From contig NZ_CP025999.1 of assembly GCF_003086695.1 (NCBI RefSeq), positions 2,459,680 to 2,523,679 of the forward strand: a stretch of DNA of 64,000 nucleotides, given 5' to 3'. The position numbers and the translations under genes are program-made. The DNA comes from Stenotrophomonas sp. SAU14A_NAIMI4_8 (GTDB lineage: Bacteria; Pseudomonadota; Gammaproteobacteria; Xanthomonadales; Xanthomonadaceae). Below the pieces are notes generated by a model, which was not told where the DNA came from, ran no database searches, and saw nothing but the letters and a program-made list of their open reading frames with translations. Below are positions 7,904 to 16,553 of the stretch, piece by piece (the stretch's first letter is position 1; every line of letters begins with the position of its first letter).

Positions 7904-8737
7904 TCAATGCGGCTGCGCCACACCGGCGATCTGTACGCGCCGGTTCGGCGCCAGGCACGCGATCAGCTGGGCGCGATCGCGCTGCGTGCACTGCACCAGG
8001 GGGTCGGCAGCGCCGCGTCCTTCCGCACGGATGCTGGTGCCAGGGACCCCGCCCTGGACCAGCGCACTGCGCACGGCCTCGGCGCGCCGCTGCGACAGGT
8101 GCTGGTTATACGCGGCGCTGCCGATGCGGTCGGTGTAGCCCACCACCTGGATGGACTGCACCTGGCTGGCTTCACGCACCTGCCCCAGCACGCCCTGCAC
8201 CACCTGCTGCCCGTTGGCGCTCAGGGCGGCGCTGTCGAAGGCAAACAGCGCATCGGCGGACAGATGCAGCGGCTGTTCCGGCAGCGCGGCGGCCTGCGGC
8301 GGCGGCGGCGGGCGCGGCGGGTCGAGCACGGCGGCGCACGATTCGGGCTTCCAGTAACCGCCCTGGGCAATGCCCTTGTCATCGAAGCGGACCTGGAACT
8401 GGCAGGTGAAGTATTCGGCGCCCTGCGCGGTGCGGAAGTTGAACAGGTAATTCCACTGGCGCACGCCCCACATGCCCTCGTTGAAGTGCGGCGTGCCCAG
8501 CAGGGTGTACAGCTGGCGCTTGCTCATGCCCGGTGCGAACCGGCGCAGATCGGCGATGTCCGGATAGATGCCCTCCTTCAGCGAGGCCTTGCGTGCCTCC
8601 GGGAAGACCACGTTGGCTTCGGCCGGGCCATCGCCGGCCGGCGCGTGGCTGCGGCAGGCGGCCAGCAGGCCGGCCACCAGCAACAGCACAAGCCAGGCCA
8701 CGATGCGGCGCGATTGCAGGATGCGATGCGGTTTCAT
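7904..8737 (-). CDS. tpgA: TpgA-like lipoprotein: BamE-like (SmpA/OmlA) domain plus OmpA peptidoglycan-binding domain
   Basis: Predicted outer-membrane lipoprotein of 277 residues. The lipobox is LLAAC with Cys-28. A BamE-like domain follows at about 45-140 (PDIADLRRFAPGMSKRQLY, then LLGTPHFNEGMWGVRQWNY). A proline linker (PPRPPPPPQ) leads to an OmpA C-terminal domain at about 158-277 with VVGYTDRIGS, NQHLSQRRA and the terminal NRRV. This is the architecture of Acinetobacter TpgA, which is encoded beside the trimeric autotransporter AtaA and ties it to peptidoglycan. Here too the gene follows a trimeric autotransporter by 62 bp. The ATG at 8737, preceded by GGGGGAAG, was chosen because it begins the signal peptide; a longer frame upstream would add 23 residues in front of it. 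Confidence 0.85.
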   Translation of the reverse strand: MKPHRILQSRRIVAWLVLLLVAGLLAACRSHAPAGDGPAEANVVFPEARKASLKEGIYPDIADLRRFAPGMSKRQLYTLLGTPHFNEGMWGVRQWNYLFNFRTAQGAEYFTCQFQVRFDDKGIAQGGYWKPESCAAVLDPPRPPPPPQAAALPEQPLHLSADALFAFDSAALSANGQQVVQGVLGQVREASQVQSIQVVGYTDRIGSAAYNQHLSQRRAEAVRSALVQGGVPGTSIRAEGRGAADPLVQCTQRDRAQLIACLAPNRRVQIAGVAQPH

Positions 8738-8799
8738 GTGCTTCCCCCTGTTGTTCGGGACAGCGCCGCCGGGATGCGTCGGCACCCCGGCGGCGTGCT

Positions 8800-11700
8800 T
8801 CACCACTGGATGCCGGCGCCGACGGCCACGCCGGCTTCGCCGCGGCTGTTGGTGGAACCGCTGAACTTGTAGATCCAGCGCCCGCCTTCGGAGACACCGG
8901 AGATACCGACCGCCACACCCGATTCGCCGTTGTAGCTGCCTGCGGCGAACGAGGCCATGTTGCGGCCGGCTTCGCTGGGCTGCGGCAGCGAAGCGGTGGC
9001 CATGGCCGAGGCCACGCCTGCCGAGGCACGGCTGTCGGTCTTGCGCAGGTTGCGCTCGAAGCCGCCCATGCGCTCATCGGTATAGGCCTTGGACCAGTCC
9101 AGGGTCTGCGCCATGCCCGACTTCAGCTGGTCCACGTTCACCGCATCGGTTCCGGCCGTGCCGGCGGCCACGTTGCGCACCGTGGTCGGGCCGCTGCTGG
9201 TGCTGCCCAGGGTGACGCTGTTGTAGTTGGTGGCACCGTTGGTGGTGGTGTCGTAGCGGATGTTGCCCTGCTGCGAGGCCTGCAGCTGGCGCACGTTCAC
9301 CGCATCGGTGGCGGCGCTGCCGTCGGCCACGTTCACCACCTGCCGCTCTGCCCCGGCCGCGCCCACCGACACCGTGTTGGCACGGTCGGCCACCGAACCA
9401 GCGCCCAGCGCCACCGCATTGTCGGCCTGCGCCTGGGCGCCGTTGCCCAATGCCGTGGAATTGGCCCCGGCAGCCACCGAACCGGCACCACCGGCGGCGG
9501 AATTGGCGCCGGTGGCGGCCGGATCGGCCAGGTTGTTGCTGTTGTTGGCGCGGAAGCTGCCCGCCACGTTGGTGATGTTCTGGATCTTCTGGTCGGTGTA
9601 GGCCTTGGACTGGTCGATGGCGTAGTTCACGCCGTTGTTCAACTGGCCCACGTTCACCGCATCGTAGGTGTCCGAACCATCGGCCACATGGGTCACCTTG
9701 CGTTCGCTGCCGGTGCTGCCCACCGACACTTCGCCGGCCGAGTTGCTGGCACCGGCCTGGCCATAGGCGCCGGTGTAGCCGCTCTGCGCGCCCACGCTGG
9801 CCACCGCGCCGCTGCCCAGGGCCACGCTGTTGTCTGCGCTGGCACTGGCCCCGTTGCCCACCGCCAAGCTGCCGGCACCGGCCGCACTGGCCTGCGGCCC
9901 CAGCGCCAGCGCTTCGGCGCCAGCGGCGGTCGCGGCGGCGGCGCTGGAGTTCACTGCCAGATACGGGCTGCTGCCGCCACTGCTGATGCGCTGGTTGAGC
10001 ACCTGCAGCGAACCATCCACGGCCGAGAACGCCGCGGTGACGTTGCTGTAGTCGTTCTGGATGAGCGTGCCATCGGTGGCGATGGAGGAGATGCGGAAGC
10101 TGGGCGCCACCCACAGGCCGGTGCTGCCATCGTAGGTGGTGCTGCCACCGAAGTAGTTGGCCACCGTGGCGTGGGTGGCGAACAGCTGGTCGCCGGTGAT
10201 GGCATCGCTGCTACCGGCCAGGATGCTGCCGGCGGCCACATTGGTCACTTTCACCGGCGCGCCGCCGGTACCGCTCAGGGTGATCGAATCGACCACGTTG
10301 CCGCTGCCGTCCACGTCGTACTTCACCGCGCGCGCGTCCAGCTCGTCGCTCTGTTCGGCCACGTTGGCCAAGGAGACGCTCACCGCATCGAACGCGGTGC
10401 CGACGTCGCTGTAGCTGCCCTGGCTGAGCGAGCCATCGGCGGCCACGTTGTTCAGGGTGTAGGTGGGCGCCAGCACCACACCGCTGGCATCGACCGTGGC
10501 ACCACCGCCCAGGTGGGTGGCCAGGGTCTGGTTGGCCGCGAACAGCTGCGCGCCATTGATCGCTTCGGTGCTGGCCGCGCTGACCTGGCCCGGCCCCAGG
10601 TTGCGCAGCGTGGTGGTGGTGCCGACCTGGCCCAGGGTGGCGCTGGCATAGTTCACGCTGCCGTCGCCGTTGAGGTCGTAGCGCAGCGCGCCCTCTTCCG
10701 AGGCCTGCAGCTGCGACAGGTTCACCGCATCGGTGGCCGCGGTGGCCGCAGCAACATTGGTGATCTGCCGTTCCGCACCGGCCGCGCCCACCGACACCGT
10801 GTTGTCACGGTCGGCCAGGCTGCCGGCACCGACGGCGATGCTGTTGGCTGCGGCTGCCTGCGCATTGCTGCCGACCGCAATCGAATCGGCACCCGCAGCC
10901 AGCGCTTCCACACCGGTGGAATTGACCCGCAGGTACTTGGTGCCGCCGTTGCGGATATCGGTGATCTGCGTATTGAGGTTGACCAGCGAGCCATCAACGG
11001 CATCGAAAGCGTCGGTGGCGTTGTCATACAGGCCCTGCGCGATCGCGCCGTCGCTGCCGATCGTGCTGATCTGGAACAGCGGCGCGGTGAAGGCACTGGT
11101 GGCCGGATCAAACGCAGCCTGGCCGCCGAAGAAGCGAGCGATGGCATCGTTGCTGGCGTAGAGCTGTGCGCCATTCACCGCTTCGGTGCTGCCGGCATTG
11201 ATCGCCCCGGCGGCCAGGTTGGCCACTGTGGTGGCGCCGGTGCCATTGCCCAGGGTGACGCGGGTGTAGATCGGTTCGCCCGCACCGTCCAGATCGTAGG
11301 TGACCGCCGCATCGCCCACTGCCTGGATCTGCGAGATGGCGCCCTGCAGCTGGGCCACGTTCACCGCATCGGTGGTGGCACTACCGGCGGCCACGTTGGT
11401 GATCTGGCGTTCGCCGCCATTGGCGCTGCCCACCGACACTTCACCGGCCGACACCTGCGCGGTGGTCAGGCCGTAGGCGCTGTAGCTGGCCTGGGCGCCG
11501 CGCACCGCGGCCGAGCGGAAGCCCAGGGCGACCGAGTTGGCCTGGTTGGAGGTCGCTTCGGCACCCAACAGGGTCTGGCCGTTGGCGGTGCCGACTGCAC
11601 TGTCGCCGACGATGACCGAATGGCCCATGCGCGCGGCGTAGTCGGCGGTGGGCACGCCGGTGGGATTGCTGGGGTCATTGGTGCCGTTGCCGGGGAAGGC

Positions 11701-13353
11701 GACGTTGGCATCGACCTGCGGCAGTTCGTGGCGGGCGTTGGCACCGATCACCACTTCGCGCGAGCCGTTGGCGTAGGCGCCGTCACCCATCAGCACCTGG
11801 TAGTCCTGCGCGGCATTGACCGCCCAGCAGGAGATGTCGGCCAGGCCGATGTCCAGGCACTTGCCGGCCCATTCGGGCGAATCGGAGGGCAGCAGCAGGC
11901 CCAGCAGGCCGCCGGGATTGCCGTTGTTGATGTTGTAGATGTAGCTGTCGGAGGTCACCCCACCGATCAGCGTCAGATGCGAATTGCCGCCAGTGACCGC
12001 ACCGCCCAGGCCGTTCAGCGTGCTGCCCACCGGCGAGGCGTTGACCAGCGGAATACCCAGTGCGTTGACCGCCGAATAGGTCTGCATGACGTTGGCGGTG
12101 CTGACCCGCAGGTTGCCGTTGCTCAGGTAGCCATCGCCGCCAAACAGGCCGTTGGTGGTCGGGCCGATCAGCGCGCCCAGGCCGCCGACCACGCCGCCGT
12201 TGCCGATGATCAGCCCGGCGTTGGGATCGCCGGCGACCGGCGCCTTGCCAGTGTTTGCGGCAATGGGCGACGGCGAGGACAGGCCCAGGCCGCCGACCGC
12301 CCCACCGACCAAACCACCCACGGCGCCGGTCAGGTTGCCGACCGTTCCATTCAGATCGCCATTGAGCAGGCTGCCCACCGCGTCGCCCACCCCGCCCAGC
12401 GCCGAACCGACGCCGTTCAACAGGCCGCCCAGGCCGAGCGCGGAGGTCTGTGCGGTGGCGGTCGCGTTGGCGGCCAGCTTGAGGTTGCGGTCGGCCACCA
12501 CCGGCTGGCCATCCAGGCCCTGCACGCGCACGTTGCCTGCCACACCGGTATCGAAGGCGGCCGTGATCGCGCGGTCGTCGGTATCCCCCGGGGTTTCTTC
12601 CTTGGCCGGCAGGGTGACCGCAGCGGTTGCGGCCACATCGGCATCGCCTTCGATGCGCTGGCCGATGACCGCCAGCTTGGCACCCACATTGCCTTCCACC
12701 GCCGCCTTCAGCGCGGTTGGGTCAACGCTGCCGCCCAGGGTGACGCGGGCCGCGGCGTCGACCGCGGCTACCGTGTGACCACCCACGCCGACGTTCGCCT
12801 TCGCGTTGGCCTGCACCGTTGCCGCCAGCGGCGACTGCTCCGAAGGCTGCAGTGCGGCGGTCACCCCCGTATCCAGCGTGACCGCTTCGCTGCCGCCCAG
12901 CACGACCGATGCGTTGAGCTGGCCGCCCAGCGCCGGTGCCGACTGCGCCGGCGCAGCCAGCGTCACGTTCACCTTGGCCGGCAGCACAGTGCGCACGATC
13001 GGCAGCACGCCGGTGTTCAATTGCAGCGCAACGCGCGCATCGGCATTGGTTGCGGTGTTGGCCTGCGCCGCCCGTGCCGCCAACGCCACTTCGGCATCGA
13101 CCTTCACCGGCATCGTCTGCGTGTACTTGGCTGCCAGCGCCTGCAGGTCACGCAGCGACTGGTTGCTTTCGGTCGCGTGTGCTGTGCCGCTGGCCAATAC
13201 GCACAGCAGCGCCAGGGCCAGCAGGCTCGGCGCCGGCATCGCGCTGCGCGCGTCGTGCAGGGTGGCGCCGGCGTTATCACCGGTGGCCAGTTCCGAAGCG
13301 ACCACCATGGCATTGAGCTGGCGGTTCCAGACGCGTCGGTAGATGCGGTTCAT
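8800..13353 (-). CDS. Trimeric autotransporter adhesin (YadA/Ata family)
   Basis: Cell-surface adhesin of 1517 residues that should trimerise and export itself. The N-terminus is an extended signal peptide (ESPR: NRIYRRVWNRQLNAMVVASE) with a hydrophobic core at 42-55 and likely cleavage after Ala-60. Residues 61-300 are an Ala/Val-rich beta section. Residues 305-360 form a Gly-Leu-Val repeat. Two cysteines lie at 499 and 509. After about 560 come YadA-head repeats of the AVGxxAxAxxxNSxALG kind, alternating with necks such as ITNVAAG...TDAVNVAQLQ and stalk segments. The last 90 residues are the YadA anchor ending GAGIQW. The start at 13353 lies behind a GGGGGAA site and opens the ESPR; an ATG two codons upstream also exists. 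The stop lies 62 bp from tpgA, pointing to one operon. Confidence 0.95.
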   Translation of the reverse strand: MNRIYRRVWNRQLNAMVVASELATGDNAGATLHDARSAMPAPSLLALALLCVLASGTAHATESNQSLRDLQALAAKYTQTMPVKVDAEVALAARAAQANTATNADARVALQLNTGVLPIVRTVLPAKVNVTLAAPAQSAPALGGQLNASVVLGGSEAVTLDTGVTAALQPSEQSPLAATVQANAKANVGVGGHTVAAVDAAARVTLGGSVDPTALKAAVEGNVGAKLAVIGQRIEGDADVAATAAVTLPAKEETPGDTDDRAITAAFDTGVAGNVRVQGLDGQPVVADRNLKLAANATATAQTSALGLGGLLNGVGSALGGVGDAVGSLLNGDLNGTVGNLTGAVGGLVGGAVGGLGLSSPSPIAANTGKAPVAGDPNAGLIIGNGGVVGGLGALIGPTTNGLFGGDGYLSNGNLRVSTANVMQTYSAVNALGIPLVNASPVGSTLNGLGGAVTGGNSHLTLIGGVTSDSYIYNINNGNPGGLLGLLLPSDSPEWAGKCLDIGLADISCWAVNAAQDYQVLMGDGAYANGSREVVIGANARHELPQVDANVAFPGNGTNDPSNPTGVPTADYAARMGHSVIVGDSAVGTANGQTLLGAEATSNQANSVALGFRSAAVRGAQASYSAYGLTTAQVSAGEVSVGSANGGERQITNVAAGSATTDAVNVAQLQGAISQIQAVGDAAVTYDLDGAGEPIYTRVTLGNGTGATTVANLAAGAINAGSTEAVNGAQLYASNDAIARFFGGQAAFDPATSAFTAPLFQISTIGSDGAIAQGLYDNATDAFDAVDGSLVNLNTQITDIRNGGTKYLRVNSTGVEALAAGADSIAVGSNAQAAAANSIAVGAGSLADRDNTVSVGAAGAERQITNVAAATAATDAVNLSQLQASEEGALRYDLNGDGSVNYASATLGQVGTTTTLRNLGPGQVSAASTEAINGAQLFAANQTLATHLGGGATVDASGVVLAPTYTLNNVAADGSLSQGSYSDVGTAFDAVSVSLANVAEQSDELDARAVKYDVDGSGNVVDSITLSGTGGAPVKVTNVAAGSILAGSSDAITGDQLFATHATVANYFGGSTTYDGSTGLWVAPSFRISSIATDGTLIQNDYSNVTAAFSAVDGSLQVLNQRISSGGSSPYLAVNSSAAAATAAGAEALALGPQASAAGAGSLAVGNGASASADNSVALGSGAVASVGAQSGYTGAYGQAGASNSAGEVSVGSTGSERKVTHVADGSDTYDAVNVGQLNNGVNYAIDQSKAYTDQKIQNITNVAGSFRANNSNNLADPAATGANSAAGGAGSVAAGANSTALGNGAQAQADNAVALGAGSVADRANTVSVGAAGAERQVVNVADGSAATDAVNVRQLQASQQGNIRYDTTTNGATNYNSVTLGSTSSGPTTVRNVAAGTAGTDAVNVDQLKSGMAQTLDWSKAYTDERMGGFERNLRKTDSRASAGVASAMATASLPQPSEAGRNMASFAAGSYNGESGVAVGISGVSEGGRWIYKFSGSTNSRGEAGVAVGAGIQW

Positions 13354-13553
13354 GAGCAATTCCCCCGTAGGCGTACAGCTTGAAAGTCAGTGGAGTGCCG
13401 CAAGGCAGGTGACTGACATTTCGCGCCTTTCCACGCGCACGGGGCACTTCATTCCGGCACGGCAATCGCGCATTCCGGCAAAACGACGGCCAGATTCGGC
13501 AGCCGGATATGCAAAACCGGCAGAACCGGGTATTCAGCAACGCAGGGAGTAAC

Positions 13554-14534
13554 TCAGGCCGGCTGGCCGATCTGTGCCGGCGCGCGCATCAGCGTGTCGC
13601 GCGGCAGTTCGCCAAATACCTTGCGGTAATTGTCTGCAAAGCGCGAAAGATCCCACAGCCCGCAGCTCAGGGCGATGGCCTTGACCGAACGCCGGCTGGA
13701 ATCGGCCATGGACAGGCTGCGGCAGGCCGCGCACAGCCGCAGCATCGACAGGTATCGGTTGGGCGAGGTGCCAAACAGATCCTCGAACGCGTAGCGCAGG
13801 CCACGCTCGCTGACCCCGGCGGCATCGCAGATTTCATTCATATATATATTGCGACGCAGGTTGAGCCGCATGAAGTTCTCGGCGCGCTGCGCGATCAGGT
13901 AATGGGTGCGGCGCGCACGGCTGCACCCGGGGCGATCACCGGGGCCGGTGGCCAGCAGCGCCTGCACGTGCTCATGCAGCAGGCGCTCGGTTTCTTCGGC
14001 CTGCAGCACCCCGCCCTGGCCCAACTGCTGGTGCAGCTGGTGATAATGCCGGGCCAGAGGCAGCTCATCGGCGCCCAGGGTAAACAATGAGAGGGCCTGC
14101 CCCGCCGGCGGCGTGCTGCGCAGGCTCAGCTCGGCCAGCTTGCGCTGCACGCGCTCCACTGGCACCAGCATCAGGGTCATCTGGGTGCCCGGGCTCAGGG
14201 TGAATTCGCTGATGCCTTCGGGAAGAATGGTCAATGCCATGCCCGGCGCCAGCGGCACGCCGTGGCACCAGCTGAGCGTGTCATCGGTGGTATGCAGATA
14301 CCCCAGCATGGCCCAGTCCGGCGGCAGCATGAACCGGCCACGGCAATGGAACCCGCAGTGCAGACTGCAGAACAAGGCTTCTTCGTGCACCCGCGAAGCG
14401 AATGCCGCGCGCGGACCGTTGCCATCCAGCAGCAGCAGTTCCACATCGCACACCCGCAGCACACCGCTGAGTGTGGCCAGGTCGATCGACCTGAGCCCGC
14501 TGTCGGCGCTGTCCGCCACCCCACCATCGACCAT
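13554..14534 (-). CDS. AraC-family transcriptional regulator
   Basis: DNA-binding regulator of 326 residues from the ATG at 14534 (AGGGGAA upstream). The N-terminal 200 residues form a beta-rich sensing domain (for example LPPDWAMLGYLHTTDD, PLAPGMALTILPEGISEF). The C-terminal AraC domain at about 225-320 shows the first helix-turn-helix with MNEICDAAGVSERGLRYAFEDLFG and a second with VKAIALSCGLWDLSRFADNYRKVFGELP. The general layout resembles AraC regulators of the EutR/FeaR class. It lies 200 bp upstream of the adhesin gene on the same strand and is divergent from the Flp pilus locus, so it is a plausible regulator of either or both surface systems. That link is positional inference. Confidence 0.88.
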   Translation of the reverse strand: MVDGGVADSADSGLRSIDLATLSGVLRVCDVELLLLDGNGPRAAFASRVHEEALFCSLHCGFHCRGRFMLPPDWAMLGYLHTTDDTLSWCHGVPLAPGMALTILPEGISEFTLSPGTQMTLMLVPVERVQRKLAELSLRSTPPAGQALSLFTLGADELPLARHYHQLHQQLGQGGVLQAEETERLLHEHVQALLATGPGDRPGCSRARRTHYLIAQRAENFMRLNLRRNIYMNEICDAAGVSERGLRYAFEDLFGTSPNRYLSMLRLCAACRSLSMADSSRRSVKAIALSCGLWDLSRFADNYRKVFGELPRDTLMRAPAQIGQPA

Positions 14535-14762
14535 GACAGTGTTTTCCCCTGTTGGTTTGCCGCGCAGCACCGCCCCCACTGCCTTACAGGGCGTGCACTG
14601 CTTCCACGAACCTCCTGGTGCATGCCGACGGCGGCCTTCACAGATACCGCCCATCGGAAACCGCATAACCTTGAATGGGAGTATGCCCGATAATCGGTGT
14701 CCGTAAACAGATCACACTTTCGTTGCAGCCAACGCGTTCATTCCTGAATATAAACAGGGTTA

Positions 14763-14777
14763 TGGCACAGTTTTCGC
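14763..14777 (+). promoter_or_regulatory. Candidate sigma-54 promoter (-24/-12) facing the Flp locus
   Basis: TGGCACAGTTTTCGC has GG and GC separated by exactly 10 bases, against the consensus TGGCAC-N5-TTGC. One base of the -12 element differs (TCGC). It points toward flp but lies about 450 bp upstream of its ATG, which needs a long leader. Weak evidence by itself. Confidence 0.3.
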
Positions 14778-14794
14778 ATGCAGCCATCACATAA

Positions 14795-14817
14795 TCACGA
14801 AACCTGCACTTTCGTGA
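14795..14817. promoter_or_regulatory. Perfect 8-bp dyad, possible regulator-binding site
   Basis: TCACGAAA and TTTCGTGA are perfect inverted arms around the 7-base spacer CCTGCAC. It lies 30 bp downstream of the candidate sigma-54 site, between the divergent AraC and flp genes, and overlaps one of the CACTTTCGT repeats. The protein that would bind is unknown. Confidence 0.4.
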
Positions 14818-15228
14818 ATCGTTGTGGCAGCCAACGGATATCGATCACAAAAGCGGCCTGAAATCTTCATGATTTTTCCGGATCTGCCGAATTTGCATAT
14901 AGGTTCCGGTTGCAGCCCACCCTCGTTCAGGCAAAGTCGATAGCACGGTGATCCGGCGTTGCAGCAGCGGCCGCACCCAGGGGGAAGACGATGGACATGC
15001 GCAGCAGCACGACAGGCACGCACGACGGCCATGACCGGTCGGCTGCGTGCGCGTATGCGCCGATGCCCGCCCCCGGGAGCCGGATCTTCGCAGACGCGCC
15101 AGGCGGAACCATCCGCCCGGCCTCCTCCGCCAGGACGGCGAAGGCCCAGGAGTGATCCCGGCGGAGCCGGGCCACCACCCATGCAGTGCCCTGCAACACC
15201 ATCTGACAGGTAGAGGGAGATCACCGTC

Positions 15229-15432
15229 ATGAACGCTTCCATCAAGAAGTTCCTGAAAGAAGAAGACGGCGTTACCGCGCTGGAATACGGCCTGCTGGCC
15301 GCCGTGATCGCCGGAATCCTGGTGGCGGTCGGCAACGACCAGATCCGCGATTTCTTCGAAACGCTGTTCACCACACTCAAGAACGTGGTGACCAACGCGG
15401 CTGGCTCGGCCAGCGGCGGCACCGGCAGCTGA
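15229..15432 (+). CDS. flp: Flp/Fap pilin (type IVc major pilin)
   Basis: Major subunit precursor of a Tad/Flp pilus, 67 residues. A short positively charged leader (NASIKKFLKEEDG) ends in the Gly before the processing site. The mature hydrophobic helix follows (VTALEYGLLAAVIAGILVAVG), with the Glu-Tyr pair at positions 5 and 6 after cleavage that marks Flp pilins. The tail is Ser/Gly-rich (NAAGSASGGTGS). The start at 15229 follows AGGTAGAGGGAGA. It is the first gene of the tad locus and stands alone before tadV by 99 bp, which would allow higher expression of the pilin than of the assembly genes. Confidence 0.95.
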   Translation: MNASIKKFLKEEDGVTALEYGLLAAVIAGILVAVGNDQIRDFFETLFTTLKNVVTNAAGSASGGTGS

Positions 15433-15531
15433 CCGAACGCGCAGCTGCCGCCGGCCCGGTGCCGGTATCGCACCGCGATGCCGCGCCCGGGGCAGACGGA
15501 ACAAGCGGGTAATGGACGACGAGGGTGCGTG

Positions 15532-16059
15532 ATGACACTGCTGGGACTGCTGGCCATTGGACTGTGCCTGCGGGTTGCGATCAGCGACCTGTACGCCCGT
15601 CGGGTGCCCAACGCCTGGCTGCTGGCCGCCTGCGCACTGGCGCTGCCGTGGTTGCTGGTCAGCCAGCTGACCGCCACGCCGCAACCGCTGGCGGCGCACC
15701 TGCTGGGCGCGGTACTGGGCTTGCTGGCGCTGCTGCCGTTCCATCTGCTGCGCATGATGGGCGCCGGCGATGTGAAGTTCTTCGCGGTGCTGGGTTTGCT
15801 GCTGGGCTGGCAGGCGCTGTTGCCGGTCTGGATCGTGGCCAGCCTGGCCGCGGGACTGCACGCTGGCATCGTCGTGGCCTCGCGGCTGCTGGCACCGCGA
15901 CTGCCGGCAACGCTGCAGGCGCAGCACTGGCAGGCCCACCATGCCCTGCGCGACATGCAGCAGGCGCGACAGGGCCGTACGGGCGCGCCCTACGCGAGCT
16001 ATCTGGCCCTGGCGGCCATCGGCTGGCTGCTGGTTACCACCTATGGAGGCGCCGCATGA
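15532..16059 (+). CDS. tadV: Prepilin peptidase TadV/CpaA (A24 aspartic protease)
   Basis: Inner-membrane aspartic peptidase of 175 residues that cleaves the Flp leader and the pseudopilins. The first catalytic Asp is in AISDLYARRVPN near residue 18. The second is in the MGAGDVKFF motif (the GxGD signature) near 80. Five to six hydrophobic segments are present and the N-terminal methylase domain of PilD is absent, as usual for TadV. The ATG at 15532 has GAGGG just upstream; a longer open frame to 15478 lacks such a site. Its stop overlaps the start of tadE in ATGA. Confidence 0.92.
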   Translation: MTLLGLLAIGLCLRVAISDLYARRVPNAWLLAACALALPWLLVSQLTATPQPLAAHLLGAVLGLLALLPFHLLRMMGAGDVKFFAVLGLLLGWQALLPVWIVASLAAGLHAGIVVASRLLAPRLPATLQAQHWQAHHALRDMQQARQGRTGAPYASYLALAAIGWLLVTTYGGAA

Positions 16060-16529
16060 AGCGCTGCGCGCCACGCCGGCAACACGGCGCTGCCACGATT
16101 GAATTCGCGCTGATGCTGATGCTCGGGCTGATTCCGCTGCTGATGTTTACCTTTTCCGGGGTGATGATCATGGCCGCGCAGCAGACGCTGGCAACGGCGT
16201 CGGCCGAGGGCGCACGCGCATCGCTGCGCTATGCCAGCGCGAACGAGCGCCGGGTGGCCGCCTGTACCGCAGCACGCCGCTCAATGCAGTGGCTGTTGCA
16301 GTTTTCCAGCCAGGAACCGGATTGCAGCGCTGGCGGCAGTGGCGCCATCGTCGTCTCCCCCTTGGCCGCATGCAACGGCCTGGCCAGCGCGCAATGCGTG
16401 ACGGTCACGGTCAGCTATGACTATGCCGCCCACCCCTTCCTGCCCGGCACCGGCACGCTGTATGGCTGGGTGATGGGCGATCCGATCCGCAGCAGTGCCG
16501 TGGCCCAGCTCGATCTGGGCAGCAACTGA
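16056..16529 (+). CDS. tadE: TadE-like pseudopilin
   Basis: Minor pilin-like protein of 157 residues. The charged N-terminus RRQHGAATIEFALMLML has the TadE motif with Gly-Ala before a Thr-Ile-Glu-Phe start, followed by a single transmembrane helix to about residue 40. The periplasmic part has Cys residues (AACTAARRS, DCSAG, LAACNG, SAQCVTV) likely paired in disulfides. In Aggregatibacter, TadE and TadF are processed by TadV and are needed for pilus assembly; only one separate pseudopilin gene of this type is seen here. It starts within tadV by a 4-base overlap, showing translational coupling. Confidence 0.88.
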   Translation: MKRCAPRRQHGAATIEFALMLMLGLIPLLMFTFSGVMIMAAQQTLATASAEGARASLRYASANERRVAACTAARRSMQWLLQFSSQEPDCSAGGSGAIVVSPLAACNGLASAQCVTVTVSYDYAAHPFLPGTGTLYGWVMGDPIRSSAVAQLDLGSN

Positions 16530-16553
16530 CCCACGTACCAGGAGAGGCGAATC

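Larger units (their letters stand above)
14535..15228. other. 694-bp regulatory interval upstream of the Flp pilus locus
   Basis: No convincing gene lies here. Bases 14700-14930 are clearly richer in A and T than the surroundings. They hold a candidate sigma-54 site (14763-14777), a perfect dyad (14795-14817) and two copies of a split motif: CACTTTCGT followed by GCAGCCAACG, joined directly at 14715-14734 and separated by about 10 extra bases at 14807-14836. Bases 14940-15200 are GC-rich, probably a long 5' leader of flp. Confidence 0.6.

Noticed and set aside
8533..13383. A 1616-codon open frame on the plus strand across the adhesin region
   Set aside because: It is antisense to the trimeric autotransporter and to part of tpgA; its His/Gly/Arg-rich composition is the usual shadow of a GC-rich gene. 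The minus-strand product has clear ESPR, head, neck and anchor domains.
14535..15228. Several open frames of 60-140 codons in the flp upstream interval
   Set aside because: They overlap on both strands, are rich in Arg/Pro/Ala, lack ribosome binding sites and show no domain. The composition change at 14700-14930 fits a promoter region better.
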